29,006 nt of DNA from IMG/VR virus record IMGVR_UViG_3300034062_005472, positions 1 to 29,006 of that record; one strand, given 5' to 3'. The position numbers and the translations under genes were made by a program. The DNA is from a virus. Below are positions 6,669 through 15,278 of the stretch, piece by piece. Each line of letters begins with the position of its first letter. The stretch's first letter is position 1. A model generated the notes under the pieces. That model worked only from the letters and a program-made list of their open reading frames with translations. It searched no databases and was not told where the DNA came from.

Positions 6669-8242
6669 TATGGTACTCTATTTCCAATTAAATAAACTTT
6701 AAGACCAGCTCCAGCAACTGATGAACCTACAGTATCAATATCAATAGTTATTTCAGAATCATCTGATAAAGCTGTATCTGATATTACAGCTGGTGTAGCT
6801 GCAGTTGTTGAAGTTTTTTCACTTATATCAATAGTTAATTTAGTACTTAGAATTGAAACACCTCCTTCGTTTATATCCACAGTTAACACAGCTCCTGTTG
6901 GTGCAGTTGTTACACAGGCTTTAACAGAACGTAAACTAAATTTATACGGCATTCTAAATGTTACTTTAGCGGTACCAGTAGTTAATGCTGTTGTTTCATC
7001 AGAACATGCAATAATAATTGCTTCTTCAGGATATGCAAAACTTAATCCTCCAGTACCATTAGTTGAAATTAATTGACCAGAAACTCCATCTGCATTAGGT
7101 AATTTAAACGATACAGAAGCTGATAATGCTGTTGAAGCACTTAAACCAATATAACTTGTACCATTAGTTGAAGCTTCATAAAAACGAAGTTCTGAAACAG
7201 TTGAAGATGTTGCACCATTAACACGAATACCTTGTGAAGCAGTCATATTAATACGTCCAGTATTCATAACTTGCAGAATTGATGAATCTGTACTATCATC
7301 TGCTGTCATATAAACACCTGTTTTGTTAACAATCAATTCACCATAATCTGGAACTGACGTTAAATATATATGGACTTCACCATCAGCACCAGTGAAGTGA
7401 AAATCAAAGTTATCTAATTGATGTGTTCTATTTGCTCCTAACGTTAAATTAGATGTGAACAAATTAGTTACTGTTGGAGTTCCCCAAGATAATACACCAG
7501 AGCCATTTGTTGATAATATTTGTCCTGAAGTACCATCAGCTGCTGGAAATGCATATGGTGTAAATTCTACAGTACCAGTAGCATTTTGAGCTTGTAATAA
7601 AGAATATTGAACTATAGAGTTTGTTGCTCCATCTGGAGTTGTTAAAACTAAAGAACCACCAGCACCAGTAGTTAAAGATATACTTGTTCCAGAGATGACT
7701 GTGCTTGCAGCACCATTTAATTGTAGAGTACCGGCTGCTGTTAAAGAAGCATTAGCTGTTGAACTCAGTGTTAAAGCACCAGCGTTACTAACACTAAATG
7801 ATGTTGGTGTTACAACTGCAAATGCAGAAAAACTTGTCCAAAATATAGCATTGCCGCCACCACTGACAGTTCTTAATGCATCATCGATAGTACCATTTTG
7901 AGTATAAATATTAGGAACACTTGCTGACACTAAAGCTGCGGAAACAGTATTACCTGTTACAGTAAAGTTAACACCAGTACCATCTTGAAAAGTTATAGTT
8001 TCTCCGTTGTTAATAACTGAGGTAGTTGTACCATCTGTTATGCTGAAGTTTGTAGAAGTTGATGGAAATGTTATATTGTCTTCAATCCAATCTAAAAGAT
8101 CTTGAAAATTAATCTTTCTTGGTAATGAATCAATACCTCCTTTATGTCTTTTCCTGTTTGGACTTTTAGGAAAGAACATCATTTCAGATGTAGCATCTAT
8201 ATACGGATAGTGTTCTATCGCTGGAAAATATGTATTATTCAT
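6668..8242 (-). CDS. Tail/head fibre protein with repeated beta segments
   Basis: The 524-residue protein is rich in Thr, Ser, Gly and Ala. Its N-terminal 70 residues (FPKSPNRKRHKGGIDSLPRK, then a short helix) look like an attachment region. Two copies of a repeat, GTSGQILSTNGSGVLSWGTP and GVSGQLISTNGTGGLSFAYP, lie at about 237 and 390; such repeats are common in phage fibre shafts. The last ~115 residues form a separate beta domain with MPYKFSLRSVKACVTTAPTG and VDINEGGVSILSTKLTID, which I recall as a recurring phage distal-domain type. TAATG junctions on both sides link it to the neighbouring fibre genes. Confidence 0.78.
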   Translation of the reverse strand: MNNTYFPAIEHYPYIDATSEMMFFPKSPNRKRHKGGIDSLPRKINFQDLLDWIEDNITFPSTSTNFSITDGTTTSVINNGETITFQDGTGVNFTVTGNTVSAALVSASVPNIYTQNGTIDDALRTVSGGGNAIFWTSFSAFAVVTPTSFSVSNAGALTLSSTANASLTAAGTLQLNGAASTVISGTSISLTTGAGGSLVLTTPDGATNSIVQYSLLQAQNATGTVEFTPYAFPAADGTSGQILSTNGSGVLSWGTPTVTNLFTSNLTLGANRTHQLDNFDFHFTGADGEVHIYLTSVPDYGELIVNKTGVYMTADDSTDSSILQVMNTGRINMTASQGIRVNGATSSTVSELRFYEASTNGTSYIGLSASTALSASVSFKLPNADGVSGQLISTNGTGGLSFAYPEEAIIIACSDETTALTTGTAKVTFRMPYKFSLRSVKACVTTAPTGAVLTVDINEGGVSILSTKLTIDISEKTSTTAATPAVISDTALSDDSEITIDIDTVGSSVAGAGLKVYLIGNRVP

Positions 8243-8487
8243 TACTTAACTAATTGTTTTACTGTTACAATCATTTTACAAATATCTGCTTCTTCTAAAC
8301 AACTACATCCATTATAATAAAGTTCTATTTCTTCTAAATACCAAGATGCAATCATTAGTTTTTTTTCATCTTCTTTACATGCAGTAGCTCCATAAATATA
8401 TTTTTTACGAAGCTTTGCACCAAATTTCGCATAATAATAACTTAGATAAGCTATCCAATTTTTTAAATTATTTTGAGAAATTGCCAT
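8242..8487 (-). CDS. Small Cys-containing protein in fibre block
   Basis: The 81-residue protein is mostly helical, with a Tyr-rich segment (WIAYLSYYYAKFG) and a cysteine cluster near the C-terminus (CSCLEEADIC) plus one more Cys at about residue 37. It lies between two fibre genes, joined to each by TAATG. The Cys spacing could bind a metal or form disulphides on a released virion. I recall short proteins like this between tail genes of other Bacteroidota phages, but no function is known to me. Confidence 0.6.
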   Translation of the reverse strand: MAISQNNLKNWIAYLSYYYAKFGAKLRKKYIYGATACKEDEKKLMIASWYLEEIELYYNGCSCLEEADICKMIVTVKQLVK

Positions 8488-9476
8488 TAATCTCTTGTAT
8501 ATGCTATTGTTAATAATGCTTTACCACCAGCAGTAGCTTTTGATGTAGTAAATTTAACTTGATCACCATCTGTAAATGAACCACCGTTTGTAATTGTTAC
8601 ACTGTCAAGTGTATTTAAAGCAGAAGATGCAGCTAGTGTTAAAGTTGCAGGAGTTGTTGAACCAGAATTTACATATATATCTATATCAGCATCATCAGTA
8701 CCGGCAATTGCTTTTGTAACAACAGAAGATACTGATGTTATAACACCATCAAATGTTGGAAAAAATGAGTATTCACATTGTTCACCAGATTCAAATGATA
8801 CAGGAATAACTAATATTTCCTTCTTTATATTTGCTTCAAGTTTACCTAAAGTAACAGCACCGTCGTTTATCTTTGCTGTAGTTACTGCATTATTAGCTAT
8901 TGTTGCAGCACCATTGGCAGCTAATGTTAAATCACCAGAAACAGCTACTGAATTTAAATCAGTACCATCACCAACTAAAATTCTACCAGATGTTTTTGCA
9001 TCAAGTAATGTTGGAGCATCTGATGTTCCACCTTTGATAATTGAACCTCTTGTTATGTTAGCTAATTTATCTAATGTAACAGCATCGTTTTGTATTTTTG
9101 CAGTTGTTACTGCATCTGTTTCAATAAAAGAAGCTGTAACAAACGGTATTGTTTCAAAATCTGGAAGTATTGTTACTATCCACGATGTACCATTATAATA
9201 AGCTGTTATTTCACAGTTAATGTTTTCAAGATCTTCTGGCATAGTAGCACCAAAGATTGTTACTGTATTACCATCAAAATTCAAATTAGCTTCATATCTA
9301 AGTTTGATGACTGTTGCGTAAGATGGAGTTTTACTTCCTTCAATTGTATAATTTGATGTTAATGTTACAGCACCTGATGTATATACTCTATAAGTATCTA
9401 CAAAGCTATCAATATCAATTGTAACTGTTCCACCACCAGATGTGAGTTGTATTGCTTCGACTAATTGACTTTTCAT
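8487..9476 (-). CDS. Fibre protein with duplicated trimeric-type repeats and beta head domain
   Basis: The 329-residue protein has an N-terminal beta domain (about 1-115). A shaft follows with two related segments, AVTTAKIQNDAVTLDKLANI and AVTTAKINDGAVTLGKLEANI, separated by GRILVGDGTDLNSVAVSGDL. These repeats are typical of trimeric phage fibre shafts. A C-terminal beta-sandwich from about residue 225 (PVSFESGEQCEYSFFPTFDG) resembles in layout the end of the 524-residue fibre protein. TAATG joins it to the 81-residue gene. I infer a structural fibre with a receptor-facing C-terminus. Confidence 0.75.
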   Translation of the reverse strand: MKSQLVEAIQLTSGGGTVTIDIDSFVDTYRVYTSGAVTLTSNYTIEGSKTPSYATVIKLRYEANLNFDGNTVTIFGATMPEDLENINCEITAYYNGTSWIVTILPDFETIPFVTASFIETDAVTTAKIQNDAVTLDKLANITRGSIIKGGTSDAPTLLDAKTSGRILVGDGTDLNSVAVSGDLTLAANGAATIANNAVTTAKINDGAVTLGKLEANIKKEILVIPVSFESGEQCEYSFFPTFDGVITSVSSVVTKAIAGTDDADIDIYVNSGSTTPATLTLAASSALNTLDSVTITNGGSFTDGDQVKFTTSKATAGGKALLTIAYTRD

Positions 9477-9480
9477 TTGA

Positions 9481-10134
9481 TTAATTGATTAAGATTACTT
9501 CTGCTATTGATTCGTACATATCTAAGTTTGCAGTTGTTGATGTTGGTACTGAGAATACAACATTTAAATCATTTGATAAAAGAGTAGATACAGTTACGAA
9601 CTTTTCTTCAATAAATGTTCCAACAACCATTGTGTTAAATATAACTTCTAATTTACAAACACAAAATACTAAAGTTGCACTTTTACGAACAATATCGATA
9701 GTATATCTGATTTTTTCAATTCCAGATGGAATTTGAAAAGTAGCTACTGTAGAACTATTCAATTTAAATCTAAAATCAATAACATCAGAACTTCCAGATG
9801 GTTTAGCAAAACCACGAACTTTAATTGTATCTCCTTCGTTTAAAATAGTTCCAGAAGGTATTACAGTTGTATATATATCTCCAGGAGTTGAAGCTGCTAA
9901 TATAGTTGTAAAATAAGTACTGTTACCAATGAATGCTTCTTCAACGTAAGCTAATGAAGGTATTACTCCAGCATTAACAGTTGTTGCATCACTTAAAGTA
10001 AGTACCAATTCGTTACTTCCATTAATTGTTGCAGAACTAACAGATGCTCCAGCAGTTCCATCAGAGCCGTCATTACCATAAGGTAATGTTACTTCAGCAT
10101 CACATAAACATGGATTTTGACAAGATGTACACAT
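9481..10134 (-). CDS. Cys-rich-start tail/fibre protein
   Basis: The 217-residue protein opens with MCTSCQNPCLCDAEVTLPYG, which contains four cysteines in eleven residues. A short collagen-like stretch (GNDGSDGTAG) follows, and then VSSATINGSNELVLTLSDAT, a repeat type common in phage fibres. The remaining ~150 residues form a beta-rich domain ending in SIAEVILIN. The N-terminal Cys cluster may bind metal or staple the protein to a neighbour. It is 4 bp upstream of the 329-residue fibre gene and 16 bp downstream of another Cys-rich gene. Confidence 0.66.
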   Translation of the reverse strand: MCTSCQNPCLCDAEVTLPYGNDGSDGTAGASVSSATINGSNELVLTLSDATTVNAGVIPSLAYVEEAFIGNSTYFTTILAASTPGDIYTTVIPSGTILNEGDTIKVRGFAKPSGSSDVIDFRFKLNSSTVATFQIPSGIEKIRYTIDIVRKSATLVFCVCKLEVIFNTMVVGTFIEEKFVTVSTLLSNDLNVVFSVPTSTTANLDMYESIAEVILIN

Positions 10135-10150
10135 ATTTATTTTTTAATTT

Positions 10151-10717
10151 TTAATGACAACCACATTCATTGTAGTCGCAATAGTTTTGTAATAATGTTA
10201 TATATTGTGAAGCAGTTTCTTCTTCACCAGTTCTTGCAGCTCTACGTAAAACTTGTTCCCAAGCTTTGACTTTGTTAACTGTATCGAAAAGATTATCGTT
10301 ATTTGGATCATTTCTTAGTCTATTGACTAATTTTGAAATGCAACATTTTATATTTGGATAAAAAATCTTAACTACACAAACTGTATATATTTCATCAGCA
10401 TCTACAGTCAATGTATATAATACTTTATATCTACCATCTTTAATGGTGATATCTGTTGATGTCAAAGCATCAAACTCGAATGTTCCAGCAACTGGATCTG
10501 CTATTTGAGCTAATACGTCAATAACAGTTTCTTCATCATCTGGATCTGTAATCGTTAAAGTTGCTGCTGTTAATTCAGAAGCATTTAAAGTTGCTGCATT
10601 TTCCCAACCTGTTGTATTATCACCAGCGTCATAAACGTCAGTAATATCTGATACAACTAATTGATATTCATCATCAACTGATTCTAAACAAACTGATATT
10701 AAAGGTATAAAAGCCAT
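10151..10717 (-). CDS. Tail-associated protein with beta domain and Cys-rich helical C-terminus
   Basis: The 188-residue protein has a beta-sandwich-like N-terminal ~110 residues (acidic, with VSDITDVYDAGDN and TDPDDEETVIDV). A helical region begins at KCCISKLVNRLRND, and the protein ends CDYNECGCH. The C-terminal Cys/His cluster could bind zinc. Position between the abundant 415-residue protein (upstream, beyond a terminator) and the fibre genes suggests a baseplate or adaptor role. I recall proteins with a Cys-rich helical end in this place in Bacteroidota phages, but cannot name a family. Confidence 0.62.
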   Translation of the reverse strand: MAFIPLISVCLESVDDEYQLVVSDITDVYDAGDNTTGWENAATLNASELTAATLTITDPDDEETVIDVLAQIADPVAGTFEFDALTSTDITIKDGRYKVLYTLTVDADEIYTVCVVKIFYPNIKCCISKLVNRLRNDPNNDNLFDTVNKVKAWEQVLRRAARTGEEETASQYITLLQNYCDYNECGCH

Positions 10718-10748
10718 GTTGTTGATTTTAAAAAATAAAAGAAAATAT

Positions 10749-10776
10749 AAATTGGGGGAACTTAATCCCCCAATTT
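10749..10776 (-). terminator. Rho-independent terminator after the 415-residue structural gene
   Basis: A perfect 10-bp stem (AAATTGGGGG with CCCCCAATTT) encloses an 8-nt loop, 8 bp beyond the stop codon. It is followed on the minus strand by a T-rich tract (ATATTTTCTTTTATTTTTT). It probably limits read-through so that capsid and tail genes are made in greater amounts than the fibre genes downstream. I see no consensus promoter between it and the next gene. Confidence 0.85.
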
Positions 10777-10783
10777 AAATAAT

Positions 10784-12031
10784 TTAAGCTATCCAGGTAT
10801 AAGTAACACCTGTAATAGTGTTGATTATATCTTGAATATTAGCAGCAGCAGTTCCAGTTTCAGACCAGCTACCACCTGCAGAACCATCACCTAAGAAAAT
10901 TCGAGCCATTTTCTTTGACACAGGATTTGTACCAATTGTCATTTGGTGAGTATCTTCCCAGTGAATAGTAACACAACCATAGTAAGTTGCACCAGTCAAA
11001 TCTGTATCTACTGTACGAGTGTACAAGTGATCTCTACGGTAAATATTACCAGCAGTACCTTCGTAGAACAATTCTTCTTTAGCAACTTGTTTATAGTTAC
11101 CATGACCTTCTTCGGCAGCAGTTGTTGCTGTGAAAGTAGTTGTACCAAAACCATCAAGATTTGTAGTAAAACGAACTTTATAAGGTTTGTCTGGACTGTT
11201 AACCAACCATTCACGCTCAATACCAGTGAGTTTAATACCAGAAGCTGTAGTTGCAACAGAAGCTGCAGTATAAGAAACAACAGCAACGTTAGTAGCAGTT
11301 GCACCTTGATATGGCATATGAACTCGATAAGTATCTGAATTTATAATTTCTATAATTTCATATGCTGCTCCACTGATTACAAGAACTTCACCTACAGCGG
11401 CAGTTGCGCCACCCCAAGTTGTAGAATATTCTGAAATAACAGCCGAACCATTAACTACGTTAACAGTATCTGAATCTCCTGTTGCGTGAGTTCCTTCAGT
11501 TGCAGAAGCAACATCAAGTACACACTCTGCTTTAACGTCTTTTTCGTAAGCTTTTCTACGATTAGCATTAAAGTTTTCAGCTACATTTTTAGCAACTTCC
11601 CACTGAGTGGCAGTAGCATCTGAAATGTAAGAACCATAATACATTGGTTTTTTAGCGTTACCCAAACGATCAATTTCTTCCAAGTACAAACGAAGGAAGT
11701 AAAGATTGTTATTAATTACTTCAATAGAACCAGTAGTTCCATTAAACCCTACATGAGAAACTTGTTCTACTGGGCTAACGTGCTCTTTAAAAGAGATTGA
11801 GGTAATATTTTGAGGATCAATTAAATCGCTAATACGAGGAGTTTTTGTATTATCTCTTCCTTGTACAATACGGAATTTTTGATTAAGTGCATCATTAGAT
11901 GTGGTAATAACTGTACCATATTGATCTACAAGTGCTACTTCTCCAGTTAATATATCTTCAGACGATGTGGCTGAAGTATAAGCTAAGTTATCGCCTACGG
12001 CAAAATAACGAACATTTTTTACTGAATACAT
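10784..12031 (-). CDS. Abundant structural protein (tail or capsid-associated), beta-rich
   Basis: The 415-residue protein starts MYSVKNVRYFAVGDNLAYTS. An N-terminal domain (about 1-165) ends in a helical segment (WEVAKNVAENFNANRRKAYE). A Thr/Val/Gly-rich beta insertion at about 170-260 has an Ig-like look. The C-terminal domain ends with DIINTITGVTYTWIA. Codons are relatively GC-richer than in neighbouring hypothetical genes, and a strong terminator follows, both common for abundant virion proteins. It lies after the capsid and neck genes. Candidates are a tail tube-type or head-decoration protein; I cannot separate these. Confidence 0.6.
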   Translation of the reverse strand: MYSVKNVRYFAVGDNLAYTSATSSEDILTGEVALVDQYGTVITTSNDALNQKFRIVQGRDNTKTPRISDLIDPQNITSISFKEHVSPVEQVSHVGFNGTTGSIEVINNNLYFLRLYLEEIDRLGNAKKPMYYGSYISDATATQWEVAKNVAENFNANRRKAYEKDVKAECVLDVASATEGTHATGDSDTVNVVNGSAVISEYSTTWGGATAAVGEVLVISGAAYEIIEIINSDTYRVHMPYQGATATNVAVVSYTAASVATTASGIKLTGIEREWLVNSPDKPYKVRFTTNLDGFGTTTFTATTAAEEGHGNYKQVAKEELFYEGTAGNIYRRDHLYTRTVDTDLTGATYYGCVTIHWEDTHQMTIGTNPVSKKMARIFLGDGSAGGSWSETGTAAANIQDIINTITGVTYTWIA

Positions 12032-12065
12032 TGTTTTTTGTTTTAAAATTAAACATATTTGTTAA

Positions 12066-12803
12066 TTACTCGTTAGTTAAGTTTTGTTGTTTGTTACTTT
12101 GCCAACGAGGTTCTTGTGAAGTTTCAAGTGCTATTTCAACAGCTAAATTCACAATCTCCCTGTGAAACATAGGGTGTAAAACACAATTCACATTATTATT
12201 TGGATTCGTTTCATCTACAATAATATCAGATAATCTTTTAATATATCTTACATGATATTCTGTAATTGTATAAGTTCCATCTGTAATTAGTTCATGACGT
12301 TCAAGACCTTCGCCTTCATTTGCGTTTACGTCACGATTGACATCTAAACGCCATACTAATTTGTCACTTGGTTTTTTAAAAGGGTTGTCAATTTCAATTT
12401 CATATTCATCATGTGTAACAGGTATTACTTTTTTTCTTGAATTACAAGTATCATTTGTAATAACCCACTCTGTAGTTGATAACCAAAAATCTTCAGGTAA
12501 ATTATAAAATACTGAATTTGGACTAATCTTACCTTCTTGGTTTGTTGATATTGTTGTTTTTAAAACACCAGCCTGATCTGTTGATAAACTCAATAAACCA
12601 GATAATTCTTTTCTTCTCTTTTCAGTTTCTTCAAATCCTTCTTTATATTTATTCCCGCGCGGATGAATGTGAGTTTTAACAATACGTTCCTGAGCTTCTG
12701 AAAGAAAATAACTTATTTCATCATCTTCATAACCAGGAGCAGCTAAGTTACTTATTTTATCGTAGAGTTTTAAAAACTCACTTTTCATCTGCGTTGAGGT
12801 CAT
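12066..12803 (-). CDS. crAss-like neck/ring or stabilisation-type virion protein
   Basis: The 245-residue protein starts MTSTQMKSEFLKLYDKISNL and continues with AAPGYEDDEISYFLSEAQER, GNKYKEGFEETEKRRKELSG, PEDFWLSTTEWV, VTHDEYEIEIDNPFKKP and YHVRYIKRLSDIIVD. I recall this motif order as a conserved crAss-like structural protein located a few genes after the major capsid protein. Such proteins help form the connector/neck. No enzymatic motif is visible. It starts 6 bp after the preceding gene. Confidence 0.7.
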   Translation of the reverse strand: MTSTQMKSEFLKLYDKISNLAAPGYEDDEISYFLSEAQERIVKTHIHPRGNKYKEGFEETEKRRKELSGLLSLSTDQAGVLKTTISTNQEGKISPNSVFYNLPEDFWLSTTEWVITNDTCNSRKKVIPVTHDEYEIEIDNPFKKPSDKLVWRLDVNRDVNANEGEGLERHELITDGTYTITEYHVRYIKRLSDIIVDETNPNNNVNCVLHPMFHREIVNLAVEIALETSQEPRWQSNKQQNLTNE

Positions 12804-12809
12804 TCTTTA

Positions 12810-13691
12810 TTACTTTTTAGTATCTTCAATTTGTTTTTTAATCTTGAAATACTTTTCTTGATTTTTACCATTAGGATCAAGTATTTCTACAAGTTCATCA
12901 AGTGTATAGTTATCATCTGGTTCACCAACGAAGGCGTATTTATTTTTACCAATTTTAACGATAACTCCAGCATCATTAGCATCTTGAATAAATGATTTAA
13001 TTCCAAAAGTTGGATCTGAAACGATCTTAACAAACTCGTTTGGATTCTCATCTATAATCTTTTTAACTTCTGAGGTTAAAAACTCGATACTTGGGTTTGC
13101 AGGAATTTTCAAATTAGTTGAAAATTTAGCATTGTACATTTTCAATACGCCACCTAACTTACTTACAGAATTTTTGATTGAACCAAATTCAATCCATACA
13201 TTTTCCATAAATGCTGCTTCTTTAGCAGTCTTCTGTACTTGATGATCCATATCAACCATCATGAATTTATAAGTACCTTTTTTCATCCTATCTTCATAAG
13301 TTGGTGCTACCAACTCTTTATTTGCTAAAAGGATTTTATAAGTAATAAAATCATGCGGATCACTGAGATCTAAAATTTTTCCACTTTTATCTAATGTTAT
13401 GTGATATTTTTTCAAATACCCACCTTTCTTGTGAACAGATAAATCACCTTTTTGAAAAGATAAATCTGGATTTGTTTCAAGCCAATCTCTTTCTTCATTT
13501 GTAAAAGGATCAACTAATCTTTGAGTTTGTGCGTTATATGGCACAGCGATTCTCATTTTTGTTCCAGTAAACATGAATGCTCCATCATGATTTTCTGGTA
13601 AAAACCCACCTTTTCTGTGAATAGGAAGTACTTGTACTTTCTTATTCAAAAGTGGCATTCTACTTGTTGTTTGTGTTAACGTTTTTTCCAT
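12810..13691 (-). CDS. Capsid-adjacent virion protein, unknown fold
   Basis: The 293-residue protein is basic in its N-terminal third (LLNKKVQVLPIHRKGGFLPE). It contains VPYNAQTQRLVDPFTNEERD and ends in an acidic helical region (DDNYTLDELVEILDP). It follows the major capsid gene across a hairpin and precedes the neck-type gene by 6 bp. This position suggests a capsid-associated, decoration or head-completion protein. I recognise no domain with certainty. Confidence 0.55.
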   Translation of the reverse strand: MEKTLTQTTSRMPLLNKKVQVLPIHRKGGFLPENHDGAFMFTGTKMRIAVPYNAQTQRLVDPFTNEERDWLETNPDLSFQKGDLSVHKKGGYLKKYHITLDKSGKILDLSDPHDFITYKILLANKELVAPTYEDRMKKGTYKFMMVDMDHQVQKTAKEAAFMENVWIEFGSIKNSVSKLGGVLKMYNAKFSTNLKIPANPSIEFLTSEVKKIIDENPNEFVKIVSDPTFGIKSFIQDANDAGVIVKIGKNKYAFVGEPDDNYTLDELVEILDPNGKNQEKYFKIKKQIEDTKK

Positions 13692-13724
13692 TTTGCTTTT
13701 TGTTTTGTTCCACTTAATTCTTTA

Positions 13725-13758
13725 CCCCGTAGTTTGAATTTCTTCAGTGACTACGGGG
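13725..13758 (-). terminator. Hairpin after the major capsid gene, possible attenuator
   Basis: A perfect 9-bp stem (CCCCGTAGT with ACTACGGGG) encloses a 16-nt loop and starts 14 bp beyond the capsid stop codon. No U-run follows on the minus strand (TAAAGAATTAAG), so full termination is doubtful. A partial terminator or an mRNA-stabilising 3' structure for the capsid message is more likely. Confidence 0.6.
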
Positions 13759-13772
13759 ATCAGAATTTAATT

Positions 13773-15266
13773 TTAATATACTACACCAACCTCAGAAAGA
13801 ATTGATGGAATCATACCCAAAGTTCTTGTTGGGTCTGTAACCATTGCACCGAATGCACAAGCTCTGTGGATAGAATATCCATCAACAGAATGTGCCATGA
13901 TGCTATTGTAACTTTCTTTACCGAGTTTAAAAGGATGGCGAAGACCAGGGATATAACCCATAATGTTTTCTTGTCCTTTAACGTAGCATTTTTGAATATT
14001 AGCTTGTCCGTTTGAAGTACCAACGTCAAGAATATCATAACGTCTTGATTCAGCAAGTCCACCATCTGGATGGTAAACTTTATTACGAACAGTGTTATCG
14101 TTCATTGGTTCATGAGACAAAGTCATCTCAATACCGTTTGGACCCATATATTCAAGGAATTGACCTTTGAATTTCATTGAGTTGCCAGCACCAGCTACAA
14201 CGCGAGTGTTGTCAAACAATGGGGTATAAAGACTTGCATAATCTTCTAATGATTTAGAAAATTGATACATTCCCCACTCACCTGTTCTCCAGATGAATTT
14301 ACGATTGTCTTTGCTTAAACGATTAATAGATGTATCTAAGAGAATTTCAGTTGCCCACTCAATGTCGAATTCATTGTAATAAGCTACGTTTGAAGTTTCC
14401 ATTTGTTGACGGATACCAGCTCCCTGACGGATGTAATTTCCAGAAAGACCTTTCTGTGAATAAGTACCATCTTCTCTACGGTTAGATGTTGCAAACATCA
14501 ATGCCAAAGACTTAGACTCTTTAAATTGAGTTTCAAACTCCCAGTCTGCATATTGCATCCAAGTAGTTTTAGTCGATTTAACATTGTTTTCATCAACAAC
14601 AATCCATGAGAAAGCAACTGGTTTGTCAATCATGTTACCTGGACGAGTATCTTCCATACGAATGAATGTGAAGGTATTTCTCATCGCGAACGGAGAGGTA
14701 TAGTTCACAGTACCACCTTTAACAGACAAGGTAGTTTCAACAGGGTTCCATTCTTTAGAGAAGCGTTTGTTTTGAATCAACTCTTCATAAGGAATGAACA
14801 GGAAGGGGTCACCAGTGAACAAGTCACATTCGTAATGTACTTCATCGCCAACAAAAGTTGGACCACTCAATACACGAATTGGATAACGTTCGTTTTTCTC
14901 TCCAACAATCAAATCGGTTTCAGAAAACAAAGCTTCTGGGAAAACCAATGTAAATGTTGCTCCATTTTTACCAGCTTCAGAAGTTGCAGAAACGGCAGTA
15001 CCGTTAATTTCTGCTCTCTTTAGTGGTAGATTTCTACGACTTTGACCTTGTAGCATCCAGCGGAAATCTTCGTCTGAATTAAAGGTTTTTGTACCAAATT
15101 GACCGAGGAATGAATCTAAGTCCATACCGTAATTTGTTTGGTGAATTAAAGTAATCAAGTCAGATGCCATTTGAACGTCCAACTGATAAATACTCGCCAA
15201 ATGTGTTTCAGTAGTTAGACCAGACCAGTCTGTCGGTGCGTACTCTTGAAAAGGTGAAATAAGCAT
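13773..15266 (-). CDS. Major capsid protein (HK97-fold type, crAss-like)
   Basis: The 497-residue protein starts MLISPFQEYAPTDWSGLTTE. Its length, its position directly after a portal and a scaffold-like gene, and the stem-loop behind it fit a major capsid protein. Near the C-terminus, GPNGIEMTLSHEPMNDN, then NKVYHPDGG and RRYDILDVGTSNGQANIQK, match my recollection of crAss-like capsid proteins. These assemble into the icosahedral shell. No Shine-Dalgarno site is seen, only an A/T-rich leader. Base composition is less AT-rich than in neighbouring small genes, as expected for a highly expressed gene. Misassignment is unlikely. Confidence 0.85.
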   Translation of the reverse strand: MLISPFQEYAPTDWSGLTTETHLASIYQLDVQMASDLITLIHQTNYGMDLDSFLGQFGTKTFNSDEDFRWMLQGQSRRNLPLKRAEINGTAVSATSEAGKNGATFTLVFPEALFSETDLIVGEKNERYPIRVLSGPTFVGDEVHYECDLFTGDPFLFIPYEELIQNKRFSKEWNPVETTLSVKGGTVNYTSPFAMRNTFTFIRMEDTRPGNMIDKPVAFSWIVVDENNVKSTKTTWMQYADWEFETQFKESKSLALMFATSNRREDGTYSQKGLSGNYIRQGAGIRQQMETSNVAYYNEFDIEWATEILLDTSINRLSKDNRKFIWRTGEWGMYQFSKSLEDYASLYTPLFDNTRVVAGAGNSMKFKGQFLEYMGPNGIEMTLSHEPMNDNTVRNKVYHPDGGLAESRRYDILDVGTSNGQANIQKCYVKGQENIMGYIPGLRHPFKLGKESYNSIMAHSVDGYSIHRACAFGAMVTDPTRTLGMIPSILSEVGVVY

Positions 15267-15278
15267 TTTTTATAATTT

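Noticed and set aside
6668-9476. Repeats in the fibre genes as a CRISPR array
   Set aside because: The repeats are in-frame protein motifs with few copies and no regular spacer lengths.
10943-11338. Plus-strand frame of 131 codons inside the 415-residue structural gene
   Set aside because: Antisense to a well-supported gene; Ser/Thr/Cys-rich translation without domain, no promoter or start context.
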